From an uncultured Prevotellaceae bacterium (GTDB taxonomy: Bacteria > Bacteroidota > Bacteroidia > Bacteroidales > Muribaculaceae), in the NCBI GenBank assembly GCA_947165675.1, contig CAMVBJ010000010.1, positions 1-64,000 of the forward strand: DNA of 64,000 nucleotides. Direction: 5' to 3'. Below are positions 35,049 through 44,767 of this stretch, in pieces (within the stretch, counting starts at the first letter, position 1; each line of letters starts with the position of its first letter). The notes under the pieces were generated by a model. The model saw only the letters and a program-made list of their open reading frames with translations. It was not told the DNA's origin and searched no databases. A program made the translations under genes and the position numbers.

Positions 35049-36191
35049 ATGAGTAATCGAAAGATGAAGAATCCATTTGTCATCAAAGCCTATGAGTCGC
35101 GAGAACTCTTTTGTGACCGCAATGACGAGTTGCAGTTGATGCTTCGCAATTGCATCAACCACACCGACATGACATTGATTTCGCAGCGCCGCATGGGGAA
35201 AACGGGGTTGATACTGAGGTTGTTTGATGAGATTGCCACTGTGCATCCCGACATCCGCACCATCTATGTCGATATTTTCTCGTCACGCTGCATCGACGAC
35301 TTCATCAAATTGCTGGCTGAGGCAACCATGAGGGCATTTCAACCCAAGACTACCATGGGTGAGAAACTGATAGCATTCATCAAGACGATGAGACCGCAAC
35401 TGTCGTTTGACAGCATCACAGGTGAGCCCCAATTGATGATAGCCTATCAAAGTCCGCATGAAAAGGAATACACCCTAAGAGGGCTCTTGGAGTTTCTTGA
35501 CAGTCAAGACGTTCCCATTATTGTTGCCATCGACGAGTTCCAGCAGATCCGCGACTATCCCGAGAAAAACATGGAGGCGCTGCTGCGCACCTACATCCAG
35601 CAGACACGCAACCTGACGTTTATCTACTGTGGCAGCAAGAAGCACCTGATGGCCGACATATTCACCAACGAGAAAAAGCCGTTCTACTCCAGTTCCACAT
35701 TTGTCTCATTGGGGAAAATCAGTGCTGAGTCCTACACGGCATTCATCCGACGGCTATTCAACGAATGCGGTCGCGAGATTGATGACGAATCCATCAACTT
35801 TATCCTCGAGTGGACACGCAGGCACACCTATTACACTCAACAACTGTGCCACACGATTTTTGCTAACGGTGATCAGCAAATCGACATCGACAAGGTCAAG
35901 GCCGCATGTGAGCAACTCATGCAGCAAGGAGAAGCGATATACCTGCAATACAGGCAAATGCTGACCATCAAACAATGGAGTTACCTGATTGCCATTGCCA
36001 AGGAGGGCTGCGTGAGCCAAATCACAGCCGCCCAATTCCTTGGTCGCCACAGGATAGGCTCGGCATCAACGTCCCAACGTCTGGCCGACGCCCTGTGTGA
36101 GAAAGGGCTGCTCAACGATGAGATTACCGTCAAGGGTGTCACCTACTCGGTTAATGATGTCTTTCTCTCACATTGGCTGGAACGCTTGTAA
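35049..36191 (+). CDS. AAA/STAND-like ATPase (archaeal-type ATPase domain)
   Basis: A 380-aa protein. An N-terminal ATPase domain has Walker A SQRRMGKT (Lys51) and Walker B VPIIVAIDEFQQI (~residue 160), with the sensor-like FIYCGSKKHLM. This P-loop form (R-R-x-G-K-T) marks the archaeal-ATPase/PF01637 branch. The C-terminal ~130 residues are helical and look like a winged helix (ITAAQFLGRHRIGSASTSQRLADALCEKGLL). Such proteins are widespread in Bacteroidota as scattered single genes; proposed roles include defence or stress, none proven. It has its own promoter. Confidence 0.75.
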   Translation: MSNRKMKNPFVIKAYESRELFCDRNDELQLMLRNCINHTDMTLISQRRMGKTGLILRLFDEIATVHPDIRTIYVDIFSSRCIDDFIKLLAEATMRAFQPKTTMGEKLIAFIKTMRPQLSFDSITGEPQLMIAYQSPHEKEYTLRGLLEFLDSQDVPIIVAIDEFQQIRDYPEKNMEALLRTYIQQTRNLTFIYCGSKKHLMADIFTNEKKPFYSSSTFVSLGKISAESYTAFIRRLFNECGREIDDESINFILEWTRRHTYYTQQLCHTIFANGDQQIDIDKVKAACEQLMQQGEAIYLQYRQMLTIKQWSYLIAIAKEGCVSQITAAQFLGRHRIGSASTSQRLADALCEKGLLNDEITVKGVTYSVNDVFLSHWLERL

Positions 36192-36235
36192 ACAGGATGT
36201 CACATTGAAAATTACACTTAGAAAATAATAGGACA

Positions 36236-37525
36236 ATGAATCGCAACGATTTTGAAATCATGGCCCCTGTGGGCTCCTGGGAATCACTCTACGCTGCTCA
36301 CCAGGGCGGTGCCGATGCCATCTACTTCGGCATCGAGGGGCTGAACATGCGCTCACGTTCGAGCGTTAACTTCACCCTCGATGACCTGCGCACCATCGCC
36401 CAGTGGTGTCACGAGCACGGCATGAAGAGTTACTTGACGGTGAACACCATCATCTATGACGAGGACATGGACTACATGCGCCAGATTGTCACTGCCGCCC
36501 GCGATGCCCAGGTGAGCGCCATCATCGCCAGCGACATGGCGACCATCCTGTTTGCCCGCTCAATTGGCGTGGAAGTGCACATTTCCACCCAGGTCAACGT
36601 GAGCAACAGCGAAGCCGTGCGCTATTACGCCCAGTGGGCCGACGTCATGGTGCTCGCGCGAGAACTCAACCTTGACCAAGTGACCAAAATCACCCATTTC
36701 ATCGAGGAAAATGACGTTCGCGGGCCTCATGGCGACCGCGTCAGGCTGGAGATGTTCTGCCACGGCGCGCTGTGCATGGCGGTATCGGGCAAGTGCTACA
36801 TGAGCCTGCATCAAGAGAACACCAGCGCCAACCGTGGCGCCTGCCGACAGATATGCCGCCGCGGCTACATTGTCACCGACCGCGAGAATGGCGACGAACT
36901 GGCCATCGAGAACAAGTACATCATGTCGCCCAAGGACCTCAAGACCATCCACTTCCTCAACAAGATGGTGGATGCCGGCGTGACGGTGTTCAAGGTCGAG
37001 GGACGCGCACGGGGACCCGAGTATGTGCGCACGGTCATCGGCTGCTACGACGAGGCGTTGCGGGCCATCTGCGACGGCACCTACGGTGACGAGGAGCGCA
37101 TTAACGAGTGGAACGAACGCCTGGCCAAAGTCTTCAATCGCGGCTTTTGGGACGGTTATTACATGGGGCAGCGTCTGGGCGAATGGTCGTCAAAATACGG
37201 CTCCAGCGCCACCCGTGTCAAGAAATATGTGGCTAAGGGCATCCGCTATTACAGCAAGCTGGGTGTTGCCGAGTTCCTCATGGAGGCTGGCGAACTTCAC
37301 GTGGGTGACGAGGCATGGATCATCGGGCCCACCACGGGTGCCATCCCCTTGACAATCGAGGAAATACGCGTCGATCTCAAGCCCGTCGAGAAAACCGTCA
37401 AGGGCGAGCACTTCTCCATCGCCGTGTCCGAGAAAATCCGCCCCAGCGACAAGCTCTACCTGTGGCAACCCGTCCCGCCCAAGGACACATCAAGCACCGC
37501 CAAGACAACAACTCCCTGTGAATAA
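36236..37525 (+). CDS. U32 family peptidase (YhbU/TrhP-like)
   Basis: A 429-aa protein with the U32 family signature EMFCHGALCMAVSGKCYMS around residue 180 and conserved N-terminal MAPVGSWESLYAAHQGGADAIYFGI. A later Cys cluster (RGACRQICRRGY) and a C-terminal beta domain complete the family layout. Members named as peptidases or collagenase homologs include TrhP, needed for tRNA uridine 5-hydroxylation; the sequence alone does not separate peptidase from tRNA modification. It starts 44 nt after the ATPase gene and may be co-transcribed. A terminator follows at 37531-37572. Confidence 0.85.
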   Translation: MNRNDFEIMAPVGSWESLYAAHQGGADAIYFGIEGLNMRSRSSVNFTLDDLRTIAQWCHEHGMKSYLTVNTIIYDEDMDYMRQIVTAARDAQVSAIIASDMATILFARSIGVEVHISTQVNVSNSEAVRYYAQWADVMVLARELNLDQVTKITHFIEENDVRGPHGDRVRLEMFCHGALCMAVSGKCYMSLHQENTSANRGACRQICRRGYIVTDRENGDELAIENKYIMSPKDLKTIHFLNKMVDAGVTVFKVEGRARGPEYVRTVIGCYDEALRAICDGTYGDEERINEWNERLAKVFNRGFWDGYYMGQRLGEWSSKYGSSATRVKKYVAKGIRYYSKLGVAEFLMEAGELHVGDEAWIIGPTTGAIPLTIEEIRVDLKPVEKTVKGEHFSIAVSEKIRPSDKLYLWQPVPPKDTSSTAKTTTPCE

Positions 37526-37530
37526 TCACA

Positions 37531-37572
37531 AGAGTGGACTCCCCGATGAATCAGGAAGTCCACTTCTTTTTA
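37531..37572. terminator. Terminator between U32 peptidase and the SusD-like gene
   Basis: Stem AGAGTGGACT (37531-37540) with AGTCCACTT (37557-37565), then TCTTTTTAT. Plausible in the plus direction. Confidence 0.65.
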
Positions 37573-37591
37573 TACCTTGAGGATTAGGCCA

Positions 37592-40426
37592 TTATCTATC
37601 CCACGTGAAGACAAATCTTCCTCCCCTATATAATTGACCATTATTATTCAATAAGAAGTTAACGTCATAGGTGTTGCCATCTTGAGTAACATAGCAGTAA
37701 TTAGGATAGTTACTCTTCCAGCAGGCATAATAGCCCCAATAGTTTATTGAATTGCCTTCAGGAACACTGATGCTGCCATCATCGTTCAGATAGAATATCC
37801 AGTTGGCTGTATCACCTTGACCGTCAGCGTAGGATGACGAGTAAACTTGGGCCAACGGTGAAACAATACAATATGTATTGGTGCCTGGCATATTAAGAAC
37901 TGGCACGTTATAGGCCGTGTAACCACTTTCTTCCCAAGTGTAATCGGTGAAAGTACAGCTACCGGCTTCTACCCAATCGCCAGTCAGCGCACCCTTGACC
38001 GTAACGGTTGTGGATGCAATCTGCGGCTGTCCAGGAATGGCATTGGCGACATCGACATCCGCCAACTTGAGCACACATGAATAAGTGTCAATCTGCGATA
38101 TGTTATAGCAATAGACCTCAATTTGTGCAGTGCTTTCTCCGTCGGCAAAGAGAACATAGTCGCCAATCAACCTTATATTACCCACAGCGTCTTCCATTGT
38201 GAGGTTTGCCCTATATTCGCCCTGGGTAGCCTTGCGGGTCAAAGTAACCCATACCGATGCGTCACTACCTGTCGCTACCTTCTCATAGGATGCCGATTCA
38301 AACGAAATGTGCTGTCCGGCAGGATTGCCATTCTCACACTTGACCTCAACTCGGGTGCCGGTGATTCGGCCTGCGGTACCATTGTTGATGTCATAGTCTG
38401 ACAAACTCAATTCACAGGAGTAAGTGTTGCCAAACTCAAAACCATCGCCGGTAACCGTGGCAGTGGCTTTATTCTGGCCATCAGCAAAAATCGCATAGGA
38501 GCTGGCACGCAAGCCATTGGAACTGGTCAACACAATAGGCACCGTATAGCTGCCGACGGTCGTGGAACGTGTTAATCCCACGCTATAGTTTATCGAACTT
38601 CCAGCCGTGGTAACATGATATTCGGCTTGGTCGAATGACACGTTCTGCGGACCTGTAGCAATGCCACTATCGTTCGCATAATCACCCAATGGGTTCTGGT
38701 CATAGTTCACATTCATGATGGGATTGCCCACAAACTCGGTCATAGGTATCGTCAACACCCAGGGGTAGCTCTCGGGGTCTGACAGCGAGCGCTCTGACAG
38801 CAGCAAGTCACTGGGCCAGCCGTTTTCCTCAGTTCGCTGGAAACCTTGACGCAGGCGGCGGATGGTATAGATGCGCCCATCCTCGCCCCACAGCTCAATG
38901 CGGCGCTGGATCAGGATTTCCTCAAGCAGCGAGCCCGTCTCATCGGTGGTGAGGGCGCCCAATTCGGTTCCTGTCTTTGTGCAATTGTAGCTGGCGTCAC
39001 GTTTAGCCATCAACTGGTTGAGGTAGGAGCGCGCATTGGTGGTTTGATTCAAGCGGCATGCAGCCTCCGCTGCCGTGAGGTACATCTCCTCGACACGCAT
39101 CCAGATGTAGTCGCCTTCCCACTCGGTGCCATCGACAACGTTAAACTTGTTCTGGACCTTGGCATCCGTGCCATAACCCGTCGTGTTATCTTTCCACCAG
39201 GCAAGACGGGCGTCGGTAGCGCTCATCTTGTTATACAACCAGTTGGAAATCTGCTTGGGGGCATTTTGACCATAACCCATATCTGCACTCATGTGAGCCC
39301 ATAATGAAGCATACTGTCCCACTTCATCGGAATGAATATCAGCTCCCCACATCACATTGCCGGCATAGGCATTATTCAGGCCCTTGAATGCTTCTACTTC
39401 CTGAATTGTCTTGCCACTGGCGGTGATGGCAGCGACAGCAGCGCTATAGGCGGTACTCCAGTCTTCCTTGACCAGTGCGATGCGGGCTTTCAAGCCCATT
39501 GCCACAGCATAACCGATGTGGTCAGGAACCATCTGCTCGATACCATTTAGCAAGGTAGTGGCTTGGTTGATGTCGGCATCAATCTGGGCATAAACCTGGG
39601 CAACAGTCGAGCGTGCCAGCGCTGTCGAGCCGTTAAAGGTTAAACCTCTATACAGGGGCACACAGGGGTCACTCTCATGCCCCTTGTAGGTGCGGGCAAA
39701 GGACTGAGCCAGCATGAAGTAACTATAGGCTCGGATGGCATAAGCCTGACCCTTGATATAGTTCCCCTCGCTACCAGTCATCGATTTTGCGGCCTCAAGG
39801 ATGTAGTTGGCATTGGCGACCCAGGTATAATAAGCATTCCACAGGTCATAGCTGCGCCAAGAGGAAGAAGTATAACGGGTCTTCACGTTGTAGGCGGCAT
39901 CAAACCAGAACCAACCCGAACCTTGGGCACCCATGATCATATCATCGCCCATGACCTCGGCCATCAGATTATAGGCACTGACACCGAAGCTCTGGTGAGT
40001 GTTGCCGGCAGTGGACCATCCTGCGGTCCGCATCGAGGCATAAATCTCATTGAGGTCATAGAGGCCCTTACCGTAGGTATAATCGGTTTCCCCACCCAGC
40101 AACATGTCAATCAAGCTGGTCACATCGGTGATGGTTACCGCTCCATCCAGGTTCACATCACCTGACTGGGAGCTGCTGGCAGTGCCTGACAAGAGCAAGT
40201 CAATCAGAGTGGTGACATCAGTAATGCTCACCGCACCATCCAGGTTCACATCGCCAGCACGGGGAGCCATGGGCATCGACAACTTGGCCTTGAGAACAAC
40301 TTGCGGGGTTACATCATCGGAGCAGATTGCCGCAGAATTCATCTTCTGGCCTGTCGCAGCTACCGATGTACAACATAGGGCTATCAATACAAGGATTGAT
40401 CGAAGCAGGTAATAATGTCTTTTCAT
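37592..40426 (-). CDS. SusD/RagB-like protein with N-terminal dockerin dyad and C-terminal beta-sandwich repeats
   Basis: A 944-aa protein from MKRHYYLL. Its signal lacks a convincing lipobox, unlike normal SusD proteins. Residues ~45-105 contain two dockerin-like repeats (GDVNLDGAVSITDVTTLIDLLL and GDVNLDGAVTITDVTSLIDMLL). Residues ~110-600 are SusD-like (GQAYAIRAYSYFMLAQSFARTY, IGYAVAMGLKARIAL, ILIQRRIELWGEDGRIYTIRRLRQGF). Residues ~615-830 hold two similar repeats, Calx-beta-like in look (SFDQAEYHV, TRSTTVGSYTV, IFADGQNKATATV). A final ~120-residue domain has no assignment. SusD proteins bind glycans over a SusC pore; no SusC gene is near. Anchoring through the dockerin instead of a lipid is an inference. 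Confidence 0.8.
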   Translation of the reverse strand: MKRHYYLLRSILVLIALCCTSVAATGQKMNSAAICSDDVTPQVVLKAKLSMPMAPRAGDVNLDGAVSITDVTTLIDLLLSGTASSSQSGDVNLDGAVTITDVTSLIDMLLGGETDYTYGKGLYDLNEIYASMRTAGWSTAGNTHQSFGVSAYNLMAEVMGDDMIMGAQGSGWFWFDAAYNVKTRYTSSSWRSYDLWNAYYTWVANANYILEAAKSMTGSEGNYIKGQAYAIRAYSYFMLAQSFARTYKGHESDPCVPLYRGLTFNGSTALARSTVAQVYAQIDADINQATTLLNGIEQMVPDHIGYAVAMGLKARIALVKEDWSTAYSAAVAAITASGKTIQEVEAFKGLNNAYAGNVMWGADIHSDEVGQYASLWAHMSADMGYGQNAPKQISNWLYNKMSATDARLAWWKDNTTGYGTDAKVQNKFNVVDGTEWEGDYIWMRVEEMYLTAAEAACRLNQTTNARSYLNQLMAKRDASYNCTKTGTELGALTTDETGSLLEEILIQRRIELWGEDGRIYTIRRLRQGFQRTEENGWPSDLLLSERSLSDPESYPWVLTIPMTEFVGNPIMNVNYDQNPLGDYANDSGIATGPQNVSFDQAEYHVTTAGSSINYSVGLTRSTTVGSYTVPIVLTSSNGLRASSYAIFADGQNKATATVTGDGFEFGNTYSCELSLSDYDINNGTAGRITGTRVEVKCENGNPAGQHISFESASYEKVATGSDASVWVTLTRKATQGEYRANLTMEDAVGNIRLIGDYVLFADGESTAQIEVYCYNISQIDTYSCVLKLADVDVANAIPGQPQIASTTVTVKGALTGDWVEAGSCTFTDYTWEESGYTAYNVPVLNMPGTNTYCIVSPLAQVYSSSYADGQGDTANWIFYLNDDGSISVPEGNSINYWGYYACWKSNYPNYCYVTQDGNTYDVNFLLNNNGQLYRGGRFVFTWDR

Positions 40427-40575
40427 TTCAACAAACATTGCCAATGCAGTCCACAATGGCCGATAAGGTTAATACTTGAGAAACGTGAACTGAATCGCCC
40501 AGTTCCACTCATGGAAGCCACCTGTGACACTGGCAATACGTTTCTGCTCCAAGTGCAAAATTCTATTTTATAGGG

Positions 40576-40606
40576 CAAAGATAAAGAAGATTTATCGCAA
40601 TGACAA
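40576..40606 (-). promoter_or_regulatory. Promoter of the SusD-like gene
   Basis: On the minus strand TTG (40606-40604), 20 nt, TATCTTTG (40583-40576), giving a ~145-nt leader before the ATG at 40426. Confidence 0.6.
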
Positions 40607-40637
40607 GACTATATAAATTTTTCAAGTGTTTTCCCCC

Positions 40638-40673
40638 AAAAAAAATTGGCTCTGAAGATACTCCTCAGAGCCA
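40638..40673 (-). terminator. Terminator of glgB
   Basis: On the minus strand a TGGCTCTGA/TCAGAGCCA stem (40673-40665, 40655-40647) followed by AATTTTTTTT. Confidence 0.8.
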
Positions 40674-40696
40674 TAGAGCCATTGAAAACTGAATGT

Positions 40697-42757
40697 CTAT
40701 TTCTTTTTGCCCTCCGTTTTCTTGGCAGCAGGGCGACGACGGGGGGCCTTGAGGCGCAGCACTTGAGCGCTGCGTGCAGGCAGGTAGAGCTTGAGCCAGC
40801 CCAGGTGGGCGTCGGCATACAGGCCGTCGTGTTCGGTCAGGTGCTTCACGCCCTCGTCGATGTTGCCGTAGCCACCATAGCGGGGACTATCGCTGTCAAA
40901 CACGCCCTCGTACTCGCCCTCGGGCGCCAGCATGGGATAGTCCACATGCGACACGGTGGGATTGAAATTGAATACAAACACGAGGTTGCCGCGCATGTAG
41001 GCCAGCACCTGGTCATCATCTTTGTCCCACAGCTTGCGCACGGGCAGTTTCTGGAAATTCTTGGTGCCGCCGATCAGGTGAATCATGTCGTTATCCCAGT
41101 TGTTCAGATACTGGTACTTCAAGTCCTCTCGATCCACGAGGTCCCACTGGCGACGGGCATACTTGTAGCTCCAGCCGTTGCCTTCACGCGGGAAGTCAAT
41201 CCACTCGGGATGTCCCCACTCGTTGCCCATGAAGTTGAGGTAAGCCCCGTTGATGAGCGACGCTGTCACGAGGCGTATCATCTTGTGCAGCGCCATGCCG
41301 CGATCAACAGTGCCATCGTGGTCGCCTATCATCATGTGCCAGTACATTTCTTTATCGATGAGACGGAAGATGATCGTCTTGTCGCCCACCAGCGCCTGGT
41401 CATGGCTCTCGGCATAGGAGACCGTCTTCTCGTCGGCACGTCGGTTGGTGAGTTCCCAGAAGATAGAGGTCGGCTTCCAGTCCTCGTCCTTGCGCTCCTT
41501 GATGGTCTTGATCCAGTAGTCAGGAATGCCCATTGCCATGCGGTAGTCAAAGCCGATGCCTCCATCCTTGAAACTGCGGGCAAGACCGGGCATGCCACTC
41601 ATCTCCTCGGCGATGGTGATGGCATGAGGATTAATGGTATGGATGAGTTCGTTGGCCAACGTCAGGTAGGTGATGGCATTGGTGTCCTCACCTCCGTTGT
41701 AGTAGTCGTCATAGCTGCCGAAGGCCTGCCCCAATCCATGACTGTAATACAGCATCGAGGTCACACCATCGAAGCGGAATCCGTCAAACTTGTATTCCTC
41801 CAGCCAATACTTGCAGTTAGATAGCAGGAAGTTGAGCACGGCATTCTTGCCGTAGTCAAAGCACAACGAGTCCCACGCGGGGTGCTCACGCTTGCCGTCG
41901 CCATAGAAGTACAGGTCACCCGTACCGTCAAAGCAGCCCAGGCCCTCCACCTCATTTTTCACGGCATGGGAGTGGACAATATCCATGATGACGGCGATGC
42001 CCATCGCATGGGCATCATCAATCAGACGCTTCAACTCCTCGGGGGTGCCAAAGCGCGATGAGGCGGCATAGAAGCTCGACACATGATAGCCGAACGAGCC
42101 ATAATAGGGGTGCTCCTGAATGGCCATGATCTGGATGGCATTGTAACCGTCCTTGACAATGCGGGGAAGCACGTTGACACGGAATTCCTCATAGGTGCCC
42201 ACGCCCTCGCGGTTCTGGGCCATGCCGATGTGGCACTCATAGATGAGCAGCGGTTGGGTATTGGGGACAAAGTCCTTGACCTTAAACTGGTAGGGCTGCT
42301 CGGGATTCCACACCTGGGCCGAAAAGATGTAGGTCTTCTCGTCCTGCACCACGCGCGTGGCGTATGCCGGAATGCGCTCGCCCTCCCCGCCAGGCCAGTG
42401 GATGCGCAGCTTGTACAGGTCACCATGGTGCATGGCGCGCTCGGGCAACACGATTTCCCAGTTGCCGCCGTCCAGACGCTTGAGGCGATAGGGGGCACAC
42501 TCGCGCCAGTCGTTGAACTGCCCGACGAGATAAACCTCGGTGGCATTGGGCGCCCATTCACGGAAGACCCAACCATCGGCTGTACGGTGAAGGCCATAGT
42601 AGTTATAGGCATTGGCAAACTCATCGAGATTCCCTGTGCCTCCCGTGAGCTCGGCTATCTTGTTCACTGCATCCTGGTGCCGGCCATTGATGGCGTCACT
42701 GTAGGGTTCAAGCCACGGATCGTCCTTGATGATCGCAAGATTCTTCTTCTTTCTCAT
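40697..42757 (-). CDS. glgB: 1,4-alpha-glucan branching enzyme (GH13)
   Basis: A 686-aa protein: an N-terminal CBM48-like domain (ATEVYLVGQFNDW), a GH13 barrel, and a short C-terminal beta domain with a Lys/Arg-rich tail. Catalytic region: DGFRFDGVTSMLYYSHG with nucleophile Asp330, EEMSGMPG with the acid/base Glu, and SHDQALVGDKT with the third acid. The HTINPHAITIAEEMSG pattern favours the eukaryotic-type branching-enzyme subgroup common in Bacteroidota. It forms alpha-1,6 branches in glycogen in the cytoplasm. No other glycogen genes are beside it. A TACCTTTG box at 42796-42789 precedes the ATG by 31 nt. Confidence 0.95.
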   Translation of the reverse strand: MRKKKNLAIIKDDPWLEPYSDAINGRHQDAVNKIAELTGGTGNLDEFANAYNYYGLHRTADGWVFREWAPNATEVYLVGQFNDWRECAPYRLKRLDGGNWEIVLPERAMHHGDLYKLRIHWPGGEGERIPAYATRVVQDEKTYIFSAQVWNPEQPYQFKVKDFVPNTQPLLIYECHIGMAQNREGVGTYEEFRVNVLPRIVKDGYNAIQIMAIQEHPYYGSFGYHVSSFYAASSRFGTPEELKRLIDDAHAMGIAVIMDIVHSHAVKNEVEGLGCFDGTGDLYFYGDGKREHPAWDSLCFDYGKNAVLNFLLSNCKYWLEEYKFDGFRFDGVTSMLYYSHGLGQAFGSYDDYYNGGEDTNAITYLTLANELIHTINPHAITIAEEMSGMPGLARSFKDGGIGFDYRMAMGIPDYWIKTIKERKDEDWKPTSIFWELTNRRADEKTVSYAESHDQALVGDKTIIFRLIDKEMYWHMMIGDHDGTVDRGMALHKMIRLVTASLINGAYLNFMGNEWGHPEWIDFPREGNGWSYKYARRQWDLVDREDLKYQYLNNWDNDMIHLIGGTKNFQKLPVRKLWDKDDDQVLAYMRGNLVFVFNFNPTVSHVDYPMLAPEGEYEGVFDSDSPRYGGYGNIDEGVKHLTEHDGLYADAHLGWLKLYLPARSAQVLRLKAPRRRPAAKKTEGKKK

Positions 42758-42979
42758 AATCGGTCAGTCACTATATCAATAATCAGCACAAAGGTACAAT
42801 TTTGCCCACAAACAACTCATTCATTTCTTCAACAATTTATTGCCACACCTTGAAAACGATTGCAAATTGCTGTGAAAAATGAAGAAAAAGCTCAAGAAAT
42901 TGATTGGATATTGAAAATTTCATTAAATTTGCACACTTTGAACAACGAATATTAACAACTTAAAAATAGCTTTATCACT

Positions 42980-43855
42980 ATGAGACTTGACGGAAGACGC
43001 GAAAGCACCAACGTTGAAGATCGCCGTGGCATGGGCACAGGCACCAAGGTGGGCCTGGGCGGCATCGGCGGACTGATCATTGCTGGATTAATCACCTTGC
43101 TGATGGGTGGAAACATCGGCGACGTGCTGCAACAGGCTGGCAACATGGGGTTCCAGAACGAACCTGTAGAGCAAGGCCAATTCAGCGAGGAGGAACAGGA
43201 ACTGGCCACTTTTTCCAAGCAGGTAATTGCCAGTACCGAGGACATCTGGTCACAGATTTTCCAGCAGTATGGCATCGGCGAGTACCCCGCCCCCACACTG
43301 GTTCTCTACACGGGTTCAACCAGCACCGCTTGTGGTCAGGGCAATGCTGCCGTTGGACCATTCTATTGCTCGGGCGACCAGAATGTTTACCTTGACCTGT
43401 CATTCTTCCAGACCATGGATCAGCAACTGGGCGTCAAGGGCGACAATTCAAGCCTGGCCAAGGCCTACGTCATCGCCCACGAGGTGGGTCACCACATCGA
43501 GTACCTGATGGGTACCCTCGACAAGGCACACCAGCGCATGCAGGCCACCAACCAGACCACAGCCAACAAGTACAGCGTGCGCCTGGAGCTCATGGCCGAC
43601 TTCTATGCTGGCGTGTGGGCCCACTATGAGAGCCGCCTCTTTGGTTCCATCACCGACCAGGACCTCCAGGAGGCCATCGACTGTGCACAGAAGATTGGTG
43701 ACGACTACCTGCAGAAGCGTTCACAGGGTTATGCACAGCCCGAGAGCTTCACCCACGGCACCAGTGCCCAGCGCATGAAGTGGTTCAAGCTCGGTTACCA
43801 GACAGGCGACGTGCGCCGCGCCACCACCTTCCAGGAGAGCGACGCCACCCTGTAA
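42980..43855 (+). CDS. ypfJ: Neutral zinc metallopeptidase (YpfJ family)
   Basis: A 291-aa protein. The N-terminus carries the family arginine-rich start (MRLDGRRESTNVEDRRG), then a transmembrane segment (LGGIGGLIIAGLITLLMGG). The peptidase domain has the zinc motif HEVGH (His167-Glu168-His171) and the downstream RLELMADFYAGVWAHY, whose Glu and Asp fit the third zinc ligand region. Probably membrane-anchored; substrate unknown. A TAAATTTG box lies at 42924-42931. A bidirectional terminator follows. Confidence 0.9.
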   Translation: MRLDGRRESTNVEDRRGMGTGTKVGLGGIGGLIIAGLITLLMGGNIGDVLQQAGNMGFQNEPVEQGQFSEEEQELATFSKQVIASTEDIWSQIFQQYGIGEYPAPTLVLYTGSTSTACGQGNAAVGPFYCSGDQNVYLDLSFFQTMDQQLGVKGDNSSLAKAYVIAHEVGHHIEYLMGTLDKAHQRMQATNQTTANKYSVRLELMADFYAGVWAHYESRLFGSITDQDLQEAIDCAQKIGDDYLQKRSQGYAQPESFTHGTSAQRMKWFKLGYQTGDVRRATTFQESDATL

Positions 43856-43873
43856 ACAACTCAACACATCACC

Positions 43874-43910
43874 AAAATGGGACAAAGGGACGGTTCTTTT
43901 GTCCCATTTT
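43874..43910. terminator. Bidirectional terminator between ypfJ and pgeF
   Basis: Stem AAAATGGGACAAA (43874-43886) with TTTGTCCCATTTT (43898-43910); flanking T and A runs let it work in both directions between these convergent genes. Confidence 0.85.
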
Positions 43911-44699
43911 TTATTTCATGTAGATTCCGGTAAAGGTCCTGCCACTGTTGATGCCCAGGCGACGGGCCGAGAAGAATCGGTCATGCTCGCAGCGTGAGCA
44001 GTGGCGCGACAGGATGATATGGTCCTCGGGAACGCCGGCAGCCATGAGGACGTCGCGGTTAGCAGCCCTCAAGTCAATGTGCGCCTTCCCGGTAGAAGCA
44101 TGACGCCTCACGATGGCTAACGTGTCAAAACCAGCCTCGTCAAAGGCCGCCACGACCTCGTCCCCCACCTCAAAGCAATCCTGGCAGATGCTGGGCCCCA
44201 TTGCCACCTGGATATGCTCGACACGAGCCCCCTGGTGGCACATCTCCTTCACAACCGCTTGGGCAATGCGTCCCACGGTACCCCGCCAGCCGGCATGAGC
44301 TACAGCAATGACTCCAGCCTTTCCGTCAACCAAGACAATGGGCACACAATCGGCCGTGTTCACCCCGATGACCACCCCATGGAGCGTCGTCACCAGTGCG
44401 TCAACGCCTTCGAGCGCCTCCTCTTGCTTGTCGATATCCATCAAGCGGAAATTCTCATCAATGACCGCCACACGGCAAGAGTGGGTCTGCCGTGGCATCA
44501 CCAGGTCGTCAAGGTCCACGCCTAACTGCATCGCTAACGTGATGCGAGCATCCAGCACCCGCAGGGCATCATCGCCCACATAGTCACACAGGTTCACTTG
44601 TGAGTAAGGCTTGCGCGCCTCGACCTCGCCACGTGTCGTCGAGAACGCCTCCACGCCCTCCACAGCACCCACAAAATCCAATTTCAACCATTCAATCAT
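43911..44699 (-). CDS. pgeF: Peptidoglycan editing factor / multi-copper polyphenol oxidase (YfiH, LACC1-like)
   Basis: A 262-aa protein with family motifs PRQTHSC, GVNTADCVPIVLVD and VAHAGWRGTVGRIAQ, and the C-terminal SRHCSRCEHDRFFSARR. The conserved His and Cys residues bind the catalytic metal. Members act as purine nucleoside phosphorylase/adenosine deaminase (LACC1-like); in E. coli PgeF removes mis-incorporated L-Ser from peptidoglycan precursors. Its -7 box TATCTTTG (44711-44704) ends five nt before the ATG, so the mRNA should be leaderless. It is divergent from recF, which has the same property. Confidence 0.93.
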   Translation of the reverse strand: MIEWLKLDFVGAVEGVEAFSTTRGEVEARKPYSQVNLCDYVGDDALRVLDARITLAMQLGVDLDDLVMPRQTHSCRVAVIDENFRLMDIDKQEEALEGVDALVTTLHGVVIGVNTADCVPIVLVDGKAGVIAVAHAGWRGTVGRIAQAVVKEMCHQGARVEHIQVAMGPSICQDCFEVGDEVVAAFDEAGFDTLAIVRRHASTGKAHIDLRAANRDVLMAAGVPEDHIILSRHCSRCEHDRFFSARRLGINSGRTFTGIYMK

Positions 44700-44755
44700 G
44701 CCTCAAAGATAGCAATTATTACCCACTTCAACGGCAATAATTGAGCAAAAAGCAG

Positions 44756-44763
44756 TAATTTTG
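44756..44763 (+). promoter_or_regulatory. -7 box of recF, next to its start codon
   Basis: TAATTTTG ends 4 nt before the recF ATG (44768). With the usual spacing the transcript would begin at or within a base or two of the ATG. Confidence 0.5.
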
Positions 44764-44767
44764 CACT

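Noticed and set aside
40646-41824. 392-codon plus-strand frame opposite glgB
   Set aside because: glgB has all catalytic motifs; this frame has none.
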